Assembly: GCA_963580455.1 (NCBI GenBank)
Contig: OY756958.1
Coordinates: 28,594,501 to 28,658,500, forward strand
Direction: 5' to 3'
DNA: 64,000 nucleotides
Origin: Euonymus europaeus
Taxonomy: Eukaryota; Streptophyta; Magnoliopsida; Celastrales; Celastraceae
Shown piece by piece: positions 24,133 to 34,638 of the stretch (positions are counted from its first letter, which is position 1; each line of letters begins with the position of its first letter). A program made the position numbers and the translations under genes. The notes beneath the pieces were generated by a model that saw only the letters and a list, made by a program, of their open reading frames with translations, did not search any database and had not been told where the DNA came from.

Positions 24133-24263
24133 ACTCTAGTTTCCCTGTCTAATAGAAGTCGTACTATTTGGTGATTCTGTCTTCTGACTCCTTTAGTTTC
24201 TGATATCATATTTGTGTTCTGCTTTCCTTTTTACAGGGCAATCCTCGGAAAGCTTACTACTGA
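20059..24263 (+). CDS. SURP and G-patch domain protein (SUGP1-like splicing factor)
   Basis: Eight coding exons join in frame: 20059-20473, 21104-21245, 21409-21515, 21928-22086, 22827-22961, 23190-23402, 23907-24085 and 24237-24263, giving 458 residues. All junctions are GT-AG. The second acceptor sits in a CAG run, so it could shift by one or more CAG units. Exons 2-3 carry the SURP (SWAP) domain: VADKLASFVAKNGRQFEHV, then PFKFLFDKSCADYKYYEYRL. Exons 6-7 carry the G-patch start NVGHRLLSKMGWKEGEGVG. The end RPNPLGNPRKAYY closes the protein as in SUGP1 proteins. Human SUGP1 acts in branch-site recognition and activates the DHX15 helicase through its G-patch; a nuclear splicing role is inferred here. 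The N-terminus is basic and disordered with an acidic EDDDEDEMD run. Confidence 0.92.
23406..23423 (+). repeat. CT microsatellite next to a splice donor
   Basis: (CT)9 begins two bases after the GT of the donor that follows exon 6 of the SURP/G-patch gene. Failure to use this donor would add only a few residues (Ala-Leu-Ser-Leu type) before a stop. Confidence 0.85.
24099..24129 (+). repeat. CT microsatellite next to a splice donor
   Basis: (CT)15 with one leading T lies 14 bp into the last intron of the SURP/G-patch gene, between exon 7 and the tiny 27-bp exon 8. Confidence 0.85.
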
Positions 24264-25247
24264 ATGAGTGAATTCATTGTGCTAGTCGCCCATTGTTGAA
24301 AAAGAAATAATCAAACATCAAATTTGCCCTTACAATTTGGTGAAGATGGTAGATTCTGTATTGTGTGACTAAGTAATTATCAGGAATTGTTCTTGTTGCA
24401 TCCCGTGTGATGGAAAACCATGTTTTTCTTTCCCCATTTCTTTTTCTTCTGGTTTCTTTTTCCGCTATCCAAACCCAGATTGGTTCAGGTATATTTGGAA
24501 TGGAAATGATACAATGTTCTTGTAACTTTTCCCACCGGAACATTTTGAGTTAAGGCAATTGGTGTCCTATAACTATTTGTTTGAGCGACAAAATAATTAC
24601 TCATGAATCATGTGTCGTTTGGTTCAATTGGCATCAACTGCGAGATTTAATGTAATCTCAGTTGAGCATGGTAAATGTGACTAGCCTAGTTTGATGAATG
24701 GGTTTTGGCAATATATATGTATATAGTATTTTTTTCTTCTTTATATATATATATAGTCTTATTTTATGTATGATGACATTGTTTAGGAGGATAGAATGGG
24801 ATGCGAAAACAGGCAGTGAATCTTATCAATATAATGGACAGGAATCTTGGAACAAATACTACAGCATCTCCTATAACATAAAACTGAAAATCTTGGCCAG
24901 AAGTAAAACGAAGAGAGTCTTCCTTCTCATGTTTTTCTCATTAACATGAAAGAGATTGCAATCTGCATCTGTATTCTGTACGGACAGAATAGGATATACC
25001 ATACACGGCATCTACCGGAAAGAAAGATTTTGAGGAGGAAGAAATCCAGTGAGAATGCCTCACAGGGTGTGTACTGCTGATAAGCAGGATAAAAATATCC
25101 ATTTATTCTGTGGGTCCGGCTCAAAATGCATCTTAAATAACGTTCATTTTTTTCTATATAATTAGGTCACCTTTAACTTATACAACATGCTAGATTAATT
25201 AGTGACAAAAAATGAGGCGTACACGCCTGAAAAATAGGGTTGTTTAT
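24264..25247. other. 3' region of the SURP/G-patch gene and spacer
   Basis: Bases 24264 to about 24560 probably form the 3' untranslated region. The rest is AT-rich and includes a short TA run near 24742. No other gene was seen. Confidence 0.5.
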
Positions 25248-25385
25248 TGTTAAGACTCGTAAAAAGTCTCACATCGATTTAGTGTGAGCCAACGATATAG
25301 TTTATAAATATGAGTCCAACCTAAAATACTTGAGACGTCTTTTGAAAAATAAAGTCACGTGAATTTTTAACCTAGAGCGTTAACA
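25248..25385. mobile_element. Possible solo LTR of a TRIM-like element
   Basis: The segment starts TGTTAAGACTCG, contains AAAAGTCTCACATCGATTT, and ends GTTAACA. TG...CA ends and the TCTCACATCG word are typical of plant TRIM LTRs, as in the complete TRIM at 38313-38644 (which has ATCCCACATCGG). No 5-bp target duplication is visible, so this may be a fragment. Confidence 0.4.
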
Positions 25386-26469
25386 ATATCTCAAATTGAT
25401 TGGGTCAAACATCTCTCACTGAGTCACCTCATTCTACAAAAACCATATATTTTATTCAACATATATATATATATATTATTTAATTAATTGAGAGATCCCA
25501 GTTAATATAGTAAAATATGTGGCATTTTATCAAGAATAAAATCTATCTAATGAGGGATTAATTAATAATTGTTATGATAAATGCATAGGGAATGTGCTCC
25601 GATCACAAGGGTCTAATATGCCTCTATTTGATGATGTACATATTTAAAGTAACACTTAAAATTTAATGCCCTATAATATATGGATTTAAGTAAGCACTTT
25701 TTCCCCCTTTTAGATAGTTGATTTCTACGCACTTAAATACCCACAACATTGAATTAATTTGAGAATATTGAATTTTGAGTGAAATATCTATTTTGTCGAG
25801 CTTTGGAAAATTCAACATTTTTTACAATAATATATATAATAAAAGAATTAGAATAAAGTGAGAATAAAACTATGCAAGAACATATATCCAAATAGTATTT
25901 TAAGACTTTAATAACGAAAAAGGAAAGAGATTATTATCATGGAAAATATTTATAGATAAATTAAAGAGGGAAAAAAAGTGGGATGCTGAAATATTGTATG
26001 GAATAGTGAATGAACAGTGAAACTTTTGAGATGCCCTTAAGAGGAAATATTCTTAAATATCTTGTGAAATTATTCTCATTGTTAATTCAATAATTAAAAA
26101 AAAAACTCCTTCAATGTTGGAACATTTCTTAAGAGTGAAGACCATTTTAAGTATTATTTGGTCAAGAAATTAATAAGCATACTAAACACACGCTATTTTT
26201 TCACATAAAAACTAAATGTATGTGAAGTTTTTTCTTTGTAATTATGTATTCCATTGAAATATGCAAATAAAAATGTAAAAATTGATTTTTTTTCACCAAA
26301 ATTTGCTGATCAACACGTGGAGGATTTAAAAAAGAAAAGAAAAGTAAAAGACAAGACTGAATTGTTCATTTTGACCATTAATTTGAGCAAATGACGTGTT
26401 CACATTTATCCGTATAACTTGAACAATCAATTTAGGAATATTTAGGTATTTGACCGACGTTACGCCATC
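25386..26469. other. AT-rich intergenic DNA
   Basis: Nothing beyond simple AT runs was seen, such as a TA tract near 25463. No open frame of note is present. Confidence 0.5.
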
Positions 26470-26706
26470 CTCTCTCCGTCTTTAATTGATAAGCTACATT
26501 TTTATTTTTGATTTGTTTCAAATTATAACATATTTTTTATTGAGAATAAATAAAAATTATTAATTTATTAATCTTTCATCATTTATTGTACATATTTATC
26601 AACAAATTACATTAAATTCTAACAATAATAAGCTGCTAGGGGAGTTGTTGAATGATACATTAGATAAAAAAATCAACTAAATTTATTAGTATTATAATGA
26701 TATTAA
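26470..26706. mobile_element. Left part of a Stowaway-like miniature element split by the copia insertion
   Basis: The segment starting CTCTCCGTCTTTAATTGAT resembles the element at 63381-63674 over most of its length; both contain TTTCAAATTA/CTCAAATTA, CATCATTT, and ACATTAAATT followed by AACAATAATAAG or AACACTAATAAG. Its right portion appears to continue after the retrotransposon at 32754. The far end is not clear. Confidence 0.5.
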
Positions 26707-27125
26707 TGTTGTGAAAAACAAGGAATTAAATAATTCCCAAAATCAAGATTAAGGAATCTTGTATTATAAGAATAATATTTAGAATAATATTTGGAGAGAA
26801 TTGAATAGATAGAAATAAGATAGAAATAAGAGAATACTTTCTTCAATTGATGTGTACAAAATATGAAGTTTAAGCACCTATTTATAGTGCAAAAACTCAC
26901 CTAAATCAACTAATACAATAAATGCTAATTGCATTTTCTCCACTAATTCTAATATCTCATCCACCACTATTAAATCATGTTTATTAGGTGTGTAACACTC
27001 CATCCACTACTATTAAAATATGTCCATTAGGTGTATAACATAATTAATATATTTGGATGGATTAGTGGTTGAGTTGGTAAAGTGTATCATCCACATTAAG
27101 TAAATGTTTTTTAACATTTACAACA
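26707..27125 (-). repeat. 3' LTR of the copia element
   Basis: This copy matches the LTR at 32335-32753 except at three sites: AAAATATG against AAAGTATG, GCACCTATT against GCACTTATT, and ATGTTTATT against ATGTCTATT. It is the 3' LTR because coding runs on the minus strand toward it. Confidence 0.95.
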
Positions 27126-27136
27126 CTCCCCCTTGG
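27126..27136 (-). promoter_or_regulatory. Polypurine tract of the copia element
   Basis: On the minus strand CCAAGGGGGAG directly precedes the 3' LTR. This is the expected plus-strand DNA primer site for reverse transcription. Confidence 0.8.
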
Positions 27137-27352
27137 ATGATCACGTATACAAAGAGTATGCCTCATTAAAACCTTACTAAGGAAAAACCCAATGGGATAA
27201 AAACCTTAATGAAGGAAAAAGAGTACATCATTCTTGTATAACAACTCAGTGAGATCAGTGAGAAGACTGCCTCGTTAAAACCTTGCCAAGGAAAACCCTG
27301 TGGGAAAAAACCATTGGTCGAAGGAAAAAGAGTACAATCAATATCACTGTCT

Positions 27353-30300
27353 TTATGTCTTTACTCCCCCTGATGCAAGAAGATCTTGGAGTTTCCGCAT
27401 ACCAATCTTATAGACCAACTTCTTGAATGTTGTAGGTGGTAACGCTTTAGTGAATAAATCTGCTAGATTATCACAAGAACGAACTTGTTGAACATCTATA
27501 TCACCACTCTTCTGGAGCTCATGTGTACTGAAGAATTTCGGGGAGATGTGTTTAGTCCTGTCACCTTTTATGTATCCTCCGCGGAGCTGAGCTATACAAG
27601 CAGCATTGTCTTCATAGACTACCGTTGGGATACTTTTAACAGATTGTAATCCACACTTCTCTTGAATATGAGAAATCATTCCTCTCAGCCATACGCATTC
27701 CCGACTAGCTTCGTAAATCGCCACTATCTCAGAATGATTGGAAGAAGTTGCTGTGAGTGTTTGTTTAACTGATTTCCAAGAAATAGCAGTATTTCCAAAA
27801 AGAAATACGTAACCAGTCTGAGACTTGGCATTGTGAGGATCGGATAAATAACCGGCATCTGCATATCCAACCAACTGAGACTTGAGATCTGATGAGTAGA
27901 ATAAACCCAAGTCGGTTGTTCCTCGCAGATAACGCATGATATGTTTAACTCCATTCCAATGACGTCTAGTAGGAGCAGAACTATATCTGGCCAACAAATT
28001 CACAGGAAATGCAATATCTGGTCTAGTACAATTGGCTAAATACATCAAAGATCCAATTGCACTCAAATATGGTACTTCTGGACCAAGTAATGCCTCCCCC
28101 TCATCTTGAGGTCGAAATGGATCTTTCTTTACATCAAGTGCACGAACTACCATTGGAGAACTCAAAGGATGTACCTTATCCATGTAGAACTGCTTTAATA
28201 CTTTTTCGGTATAAGTAGATTGATGAAGAAAGATACCATTACTCAAATGTTCGATCTGAAGACCAAGACAATATTTTGTCTTTCCTAGATCTTTCATCTC
28301 AAATTCTGCTTTTAAATAATCAGCAGCTTTAGTGAGCTCTTCAGGAGTCCCAATTAAATTTAAGTCATCAACATAAACAGCGATTATAACAAATCCAGAT
28401 TCTGACTTTTTAATAAATACGCATGGACAAATTGGATCATTCGTAAATTCTTCTCTAATAAGATATTCACTCAATCGATTATACCACATGCGCCCGGATT
28501 GTTTTAATCCATATAGTGAACGCTGGAGTTTGATTGAACACAATCCTCTAGGTTTTGCTTCAGGCAACCGAAATCCTTCAGGGATTTTCATATAAATTTC
28601 ATTATCCAATGATCCATATAAATAAGCTGTCACTACGTCCATAAGATGCATAGTCAATCGTTCAGCTACCGTTAGGCCAATTAAGAATCTAAAAGTAATT
28701 CCATCCATGACAGGAGAATATGTTTCATCATAATCAATTCCTGGTCTCTGCGAGAAACCTTGTGCTACAAGTCTCGCTTTATAACGAGTAATCTCATTAT
28801 TCTCATTTCTCTTGCGCACAAACACCCATTTGAATCCTACTGGTTGAACACCTTCTGGTGTCTGGACTACATGTCCAAAAACTTCTCTTTTTGATAGAGA
28901 ATTTAGTTCTGCTTTCATAGCTTCTTGCCATCTAGGCCAATCGCTTCTATGTCGACATTCATCAACGGATTTAGGCTCAGAATCCTCATTACTTTTGGTA
29001 ATGTCTGTAGCAACTGCATATGCAAATATATCGTCAACAATAATCTTACTTCTATCCCAAATTTCTTTATGAGTTATTGAGCGCTCATTATTTTCATCAT
29101 CAGGTACTTGTATCTCTTCAAGAGATATTTTTTCAGAATGTTGGGATTCAATAAGTTTATTCTCTTCAGGAGTAATCTCTACAGGAGAAATATGCTCTTC
29201 TGGAGTATGCTCTGCTAGGGCTTTGATAGGAGTTTGGACATTTCTTTTCGGGGAAATCTATCTTTAGCTCCCAGTGGTCTTCCACGTTTCTGACGTGGTT
29301 TTAATTCATCACTTGCTATTTGTCCTTCAGGGACATTGATACGTTCAGTAGAATTTCTAGCAGGAATATGTGATTGCAAAACTTTTGAAGTATCATTAAA
29401 TGCATCAGGTAATTGATTAGCAATACCTTGTAAATGAACAATTTTCTGAACTTCAAGTTCACACTGCTTTGTTCGTGGATCAAAATGATATTGTGTCACA
29501 GTGTTCCAAGAGATATCATCATGTTTATGATGTTGAGAATCTTTGTTGCCTAAAGGAGGAAAAATAGATTCATCAAAGTGACAATCTGCAAATCTAGCTT
29601 TGAAAATATCGCCAGTTAGTGGTTCGAGATATCGAATAATAGAAGGAGAATCAAAACCAACATAGATACCAAGTTGACGTTGTGGTCCCATCTTAGTACG
29701 TTGTGGAGGTGAAATAGGAACATAAACAGCACAACCAAATATACGAAGATGTGAAATATTGGGTTGAGAACCTAACACTAGCTGTAAAGGTGAATATGAA
29801 TGATGAGCAGATGGTCTGATTCGAATTAATGATGCAGCATGTAATATGGCATGTCCCCAAGCATCAAAAGGTAATTTACTTTTCAAAAGCATAGGTCTAG
29901 CAATCAGCTGAAGACGTTTTATTAGTGATTCTGCCAAACCATTTTGAGTATGAGTATGTGCAACGTGATGTTCAACATCTATACCTAATGACATGCAATA
30001 ATCATTGAAGGCTTTAGAGGTAAATTCACCAGCATTATCTAATCGAACAGACTTAATGGGATAATCTGAAAATTGTGCATGTAAACGAATAATTTGAGCT
30101 AAGAATCTAGCAAATGCAACATTACGAGTAGATAATAAACATACATGTGACCACTTAGATGATGCATCTATCAAAACCATAAAATAACGAAATGGTCCGC
30201 ATGATGTATGAATAGGTCCACATATATCTCCATGAACACGTTGCAGAAAATTAGGAGATTCTACGCCTACCTTCAGGGTAGATGGTCTCACAATTAATTT

Positions 30301-30906
30301 TCCTTGTGAACAAGCAACACATAAGTGATCTTTAGGTAAAAGAAACTTCTGGTTTTGTAATGGATGTCCATTTGTATTTTCAATTATTCTACGCATCATA
30401 GTAGAACCTGGATGACCAAGACGATCATGCCAAAGTATAGATTCTTTAAAATCAGAACACTTCTGGTGCATCACAACATGTGTTTCAATCCATTTTATAC
30501 TTGCATGATATAAACCTGAAGAAAAAACCACAAACTTTTCTAGTACAAGCTTCTGGCTTGAAATGATAGAAGTAATATATAAGTAATCTTTATTACCTTC
30601 TCTTCCAGACTCAAAATGATATTCATTGTGACGAATATACTTGAAACTCAATAAGTTTCTTTTTGATTTGGGAGAGTATAATGCTTCCTCAATATATATT
30701 TTTGTCCCTCTAGGCAATATGATATTAGCTCTTCCGGAGCCTTCAATTATTTTTGATGTGCCTGAGATGGTATTTACATTTGCTTCAAGAAATGTCAAGT
30801 GTAGAAAATATTTCTTATGTTTAAGGATAGTGTGAGTTGTTGCACTATCAATTAAACATATATCTTCATCGACCATATTTCTAAAGAGAAACAAAATAAC
30901 TTGCAT
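27353..30906 (-). pseudogene. copia pol: protease, integrase, reverse transcriptase, RNase H, with one frameshift
   Basis: The upstream frame (30906-29215) starts with the protease motif LIDSATTHTI. The GAG-pre-integrase segment ILWHDRLGHPG with the CVAC pair follows, and then the integrase core with the Asp residues in VHGDICGPI and VRLDNAGEF. The downstream frame, open from about 29250 to 27353, holds the reverse transcriptase core (VGFKWVFVRKRN, YARLVAQGFSQ-like start, catalytic AVYVDDLNLIG) and the RNase H domain (GYADAGYLSDP, ending near LADLFTKALP). A one-base shift in a short T run (minus-strand A run) at about 29245-29248 puts the two frames out of phase. No other stop was found, so a single change has broken pol. 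It could also be a sequencing error. Confidence 0.9.
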
Positions 30907-30981
30907 CACATATTAATCCAAAAGTATAATATAAATAAATATTAGATTGCATATAAATATATTAAACGTATAAATTTGACA

Positions 30982-31078
30982 AGTCCGGGACTGGTGGCCG
31001 AGTGGTGGCGAGATCCAATAAAATATAGTTTAGAAAAGAAGGTCCGAGGATCGAACCCACCGTCAGCAGTTCTGGACT
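30982..31078 (+). other. tRNA-like or SINE-like hairpin between gag and pol
   Basis: AGTCCGGGACTG at 30982-30993 pairs with CAGTTCTGGACT at 31067-31078 along all 12 positions, two of them G-U. Inside, GGTGG at 30993-30997 faces CCACC at 31057-31061. On the plus strand, TGGCCGAGTGG (30995-31005) is a perfect pol III A box (TRGCNNAGYGG). GGATCGAACCC (31048-31058) matches the B box (GGTTCGANNCC) except at one position. A T-rich run, a possible pol III terminator, follows directly. It is antisense to the retrotransposon. It could be a captured tRNA-derived SINE or a built-in part of this lineage; it does not fold as a normal tRNA. Confidence 0.5.
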
Positions 31079-31214
31079 TTTTTTTTCTTCTTTTTTTTTA
31101 TTATTTTAACTTATCAAAATGATATTTATAAAATGCTGAAATTTTATTGCTTGCAATTAAATGCTTTTACAATCAAAATACAATACAACAATTAAACTCA
31201 ACAAGTAAATAAAC

Positions 31215-32228
31215 TTATTTATATATATCAGGATTTTCTAGGAAATCTGAAACATCCAAATGTGTTAAATTGCCAAGATCTTCAAGATCATCAAAGTCAT
31301 CATTATTATCAAACTTAGCAAAGTTTGTTTCTGCCACCTTGCTCTTTCCTTTTATTGAGGCTTGATATAAATCTACCAAATGTCTAGGCGTACGACAGGT
31401 ACGTGACCAATGCCCCTGAGCACCACACCTGAAACAAGTTTCATTATTACCCTTCTGAGGTTTATTTGGCAATCTTTTATTTGCCTGACTTGTTTCACCA
31501 TCATACCTCTTCTGGTGGTATGGATTATAACCAGAATTACCTCCATGGTTTCGATGGCCATAACCACGGCCTCGACCTCTTCTTCCACCACGTCCACGTC
31601 CTCGTCCTCGATTATTATGTACAACAACGTTCGCTTCAGGGAACGGTGTACTGCCAGTAGGGCGAGAATGATGATTTTTCAACAGCAGCTCATTATTCTG
31701 CTCTGCCACAAGTAAAGCACCTACTAGATGAGAATGTTTTGCATATGCTTTCTGCCGATATTGCTCCTGTAATATCATATTAGAAGCATGGAATGTGGAC
31801 AGTGTTTTTTCTAGCTTATCCGACTCAGTAGGTTTCTCACCACAAAAATCAAGTTGTGAGATAATTTTGTACATAGCAGAATTATACTCACAGACTGATT
31901 TGTAGTCTTGCATCCTCAGGTGCATCCAGTCGTAACGAGCTTTTGGGAGTATGATATTCTTCTGGTGTTCATACATTTCCCTTAAATCAATCCACAATGC
32001 AAGAGGATTCTTTTCCATGAGGTATTCGGCTTTTAATTCCTCATGAAGGTGGCGGCGAAGCAAAATCATTGCTTTAGCCTGATTCTGTGGAGACTCGGTA
32101 TTTTCCGCTTTAATGGTGTTGTCAAGTCCCATAGCACCCAAGTGAGTCTCAGCATCAACAACCCAAGATAGATAATTGCTTCCAGAAATATCAAGTGCCG
32201 TGAAATCTAAACTTTTTAAATTCGACAT
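31215..32228 (-). CDS. copia gag polyprotein
   Basis: The intact frame has 337 residues from the ATG at 32228. The N-terminal half is a UBN2/DUF4219-type gag domain (SNYLSWVVDAETHLGAMGL; ALWIDLREMY). A Gly-Arg-rich basic stretch follows (NNRGRGRGRGGRRGRGRG), and then one CCHC zinc knuckle, CFRCGAQGHWSRTC. Gag forms the virus-like particle and binds RNA. It is separated from pol by about 300 bp, not fused to it. Confidence 0.93.
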   Translation of the reverse strand: MSNLKSLDFTALDISGSNYLSWVVDAETHLGAMGLDNTIKAENTESPQNQAKAMILLRRHLHEELKAEYLMEKNPLALWIDLREMYEHQKNIILPKARYDWMHLRMQDYKSVCEYNSAMYKIISQLDFCGEKPTESDKLEKTLSTFHASNMILQEQYRQKAYAKHSHLVGALLVAEQNNELLLKNHHSRPTGSTPFPEANVVVHNNRGRGRGRGGRRGRGRGYGHRNHGGNSGYNPYHQKRYDGETSQANKRLPNKPQKGNNETCFRCGAQGHWSRTCRTPRHLVDLYQASIKGKSKVAETNFAKFDNNDDFDDLEDLGNLTHLDVSDFLENPDIYK

Positions 32229-32334
32229 AATGAAATATTATAATAAACTTAGAAAATATAATAATTGATGATTACTTACTTACAACCTCAAAAGCTTGCT
32301 CTTGATACAGCGGTGGAGACTCGTGCTGATAACG

Positions 32335-32753
32335 TGTTGTGAAAAACAAGGAATTAAATAATTCCCAAAATCAAGATTAAGGAATCTTGTATTATAAGAA
32401 TAATATTTAGAATAATATTTGGAGAGAATTGAATAGATAGAAATAAGATAGAAATAAGAGAATACTTTCTTCAATTGATGTGTACAAAGTATGAAGTTTA
32501 AGCACTTATTTATAGTGCAAAAACTCACCTAAATCAACTAATACAATAAATGCTAATTGCATTTTCTCCACTAATTCTAATATCTCATCCACCACTATTA
32601 AATCATGTCTATTAGGTGTGTAACACTCCATCCACTACTATTAAAATATGTCCATTAGGTGTATAACATAATTAATATATTTGGATGGATTAGTGGTTGA
32701 GTTGGTAAAGTGTATCATCCACATTAAGTAAATGTTTTTTAACATTTACAACA
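32335..32753 (-). repeat. 5' LTR of the copia element
   Basis: This is the upstream LTR relative to the coding direction and should contain the promoter. It is 419 bp and pairs with the LTR at 26707-27125. The base after its duplication site continues with AT-rich DNA resembling the split miniature element on the other side. Confidence 0.95.
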
Positions 32754-32758
32754 ATTAA

Positions 32759-34638
32759 TTAAATTTTATTAATTTGTGTGGAAAACAAAAAGTATTTAAA
32801 ATTCAAGTAGTTAGAAATTATGTCAACCAATGAGCTCGTGCGTCAGGACAATTAATATATGGATCCTCATTATCAGGAACGGTGAAAGACTTTTGAATGA
32901 ATTAATATAGTTTTGACTTTCTTCTCAAAATTTAAAAAACATGGGGAGAGATAATTAGTCATGTTTGTAACCTTGTGCGAATGCAGACTGTTTAGTGTAT
33001 TGGGTTTCCCTGAATCACATCATTAGCCGGTTAAATAATTTGATTAATGTTTTTAATTAATTATTATTGTTTTGTCTTTTCCTCGTCATCTCCCTTCATT
33101 GAATCCTCCTGTGCTGTGAGGTCTCCTTCTCTCAAAAGTCAGAAGGCCGCGTCATTTTAAAATAGACTGGACTTGGTTGGTTGGTTGCTTCGACTCCTTC
33201 AAGAGTTATCACAGATTTTATTGAAAAACAGGGGATGCGAAAAATTGTAATTTATTGAGTTTTCAAAGAATGGATAATATTAAACCATATAAAGCCACGT
33301 GGGTTTTGAATTGAAATTAGAAACTTCAATCAACCCACCCTGAATAAAATTGATTATATTTCTCCCAAATAAACTAGATTAGAGGATAATTACAAGTTTG
33401 ATGCGTGAATGCTAAACATAGATTAGAGGATAATTACAAGTTCGCGGCGTTGTTGTTATTATTATGTCCAGAGACTCACGAACTCAATTTTTGGCCATAT
33501 CAATTGCCTCCTCCTTAACCAAAAGGAGTGACCCTCCAGGTTGGACTGAAGTCGCTTGACCGATAAGCATAGCATCGCCCACTTCAATACCTTTTAATAT
33601 ATGTATATTTTATAATAATAATAATATCAGAGATCATGCAGATTTAGGGTATTTTAGTAAACCAACAACGTGGCCTAACATGTGAATTGTGGCATTTGTG
33701 TAGTTAAGTAGAAATTCAAGGGTACCAACTTAATTACAAAGTTGATAAATGTAAGCTGACTTGGGAGGCAGGAGGCAGGATGCAGGAGGAAGGACAGTGT
33801 TGTTGGCTTCTGGTACTACTTTCTCTATATATATTTTTAATGTTATTGATTTCAGTGTTTTGAAGGGAGCAAAAATGGTGATCTAGATTCAGACCCAGAA
33901 ACCTGAGGTATTGTTTTCTGATGAAATAACCAGGCCTTTTAGAACTCAAATGGTGATAGAAATTTGGTTTGGAAAAAAGACCTGTACTTCGTATTTGTTT
34001 CACCTGGTTTTATATTATTTGATTGCTGAAATCATTTTTTATCGCACAGAAACAAAGTTCAAAGAAGTTTCCTGAACTGGGTTTTGTTTTACTTTTGAAA
34101 TTGTAGCATTCCCTGGATTTAGATGCAGTTTTTGTTTGTAAATGCAAGCAATTTTTATGTTGGTCATGTCTCCGATGGACGTTTAGTTGGATTGAACAAA
34201 CAATCTGAGACTCTTTCTTTATGTGGTTTTGCAGTGAAGAACAAGCAAGTTTGAGTTTAGCTGAAGCAAAAAGAGGCCAAGTAATCGAGCAATATTCTAA
34301 GAGGCCAAGTAATCGAGCAATATTCTAAGAGGCATTTTGTCAAACACTTCAGGTATTAAGATCGTTGGATTGTCAATAACTCAAGCTGGCAAAAACCAGA
34401 GGAGAGAATAAGCTAATGTTTTCTTGTGCCCTATTTCTGTTATATAGTCAAGAAACAGCAACTTTGGAATTCAAGGAACGTTAGGGGGACTCAACTACTC
34501 AAGCAGCATTCACATTGGGCTACTTTTTGAAGGATTTCAGGTATTGTTTTCATTGAATAATTCAACGATTTAAACTCAAAAAGAGGAGATAAAAGCATTC
34601 TTGACATTGGTGGATTACAGGGATCTTCTTCAGAAGAC
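32759..34638. other. Upstream region and leader of the bHLH gene
   Basis: No separate gene was found. The first 60 bp or so may be the right end of the split miniature element. A 23-bp direct repeat (AGATTAGAGGATAATTACAA and three further bases) lies at 33376 and 33420. From about 33800 on, several GT-AG pairs (TTTGCAG before 34235 and ATTACAG before 34621) suggest a multi-exon 5' untranslated region. A 28-bp tandem duplication lies at 34273-34333. Confidence 0.5.
34273..34333 (+). repeat. 28-bp tandem duplication in the bHLH leader
   Basis: The unit starting GAGGCCAAGTAATCGAGCAA occurs twice in a row without change (34273-34300 and 34301-34328), followed by GAGGC. The copies are identical, so the duplication is recent. 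Confidence 0.9.

Larger units (their letters stand above)
26707..32753 (-). mobile_element. Ty1/copia LTR retrotransposon, 6047 bp
   Basis: Two 419-bp LTRs (26707-27125 and 32335-32753) start TGTTGTGAAAAAC and end TTTACAACA as read on the plus strand. A 5-bp target duplication, ATTAA, lies at 26702-26706 and 32754-32758. All coding runs on the minus strand in the order gag, protease, integrase, reverse transcriptase, RNase H, which is the copia order. A polypurine tract, CCAAGGGGGAG, abuts the downstream LTR. The likely primer site after the upstream LTR, CGTTATCAGCACGAG, only partly resembles the initiator-Met tRNA site. The LTRs differ at only three positions, so the insertion is recent on an evolutionary scale. 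Confidence 0.96.

Noticed and set aside
29215..29260. Programmed frameshift in copia pol
   Set aside because: The site lies between integrase and reverse transcriptase, where copia elements normally have one frame; a one-base indel is simpler.
30982..31078. A functional tRNA gene
   Set aside because: No proper D arm, anticodon arm or 7-bp acceptor layout could be made; only the boxes and a long terminal stem fit.
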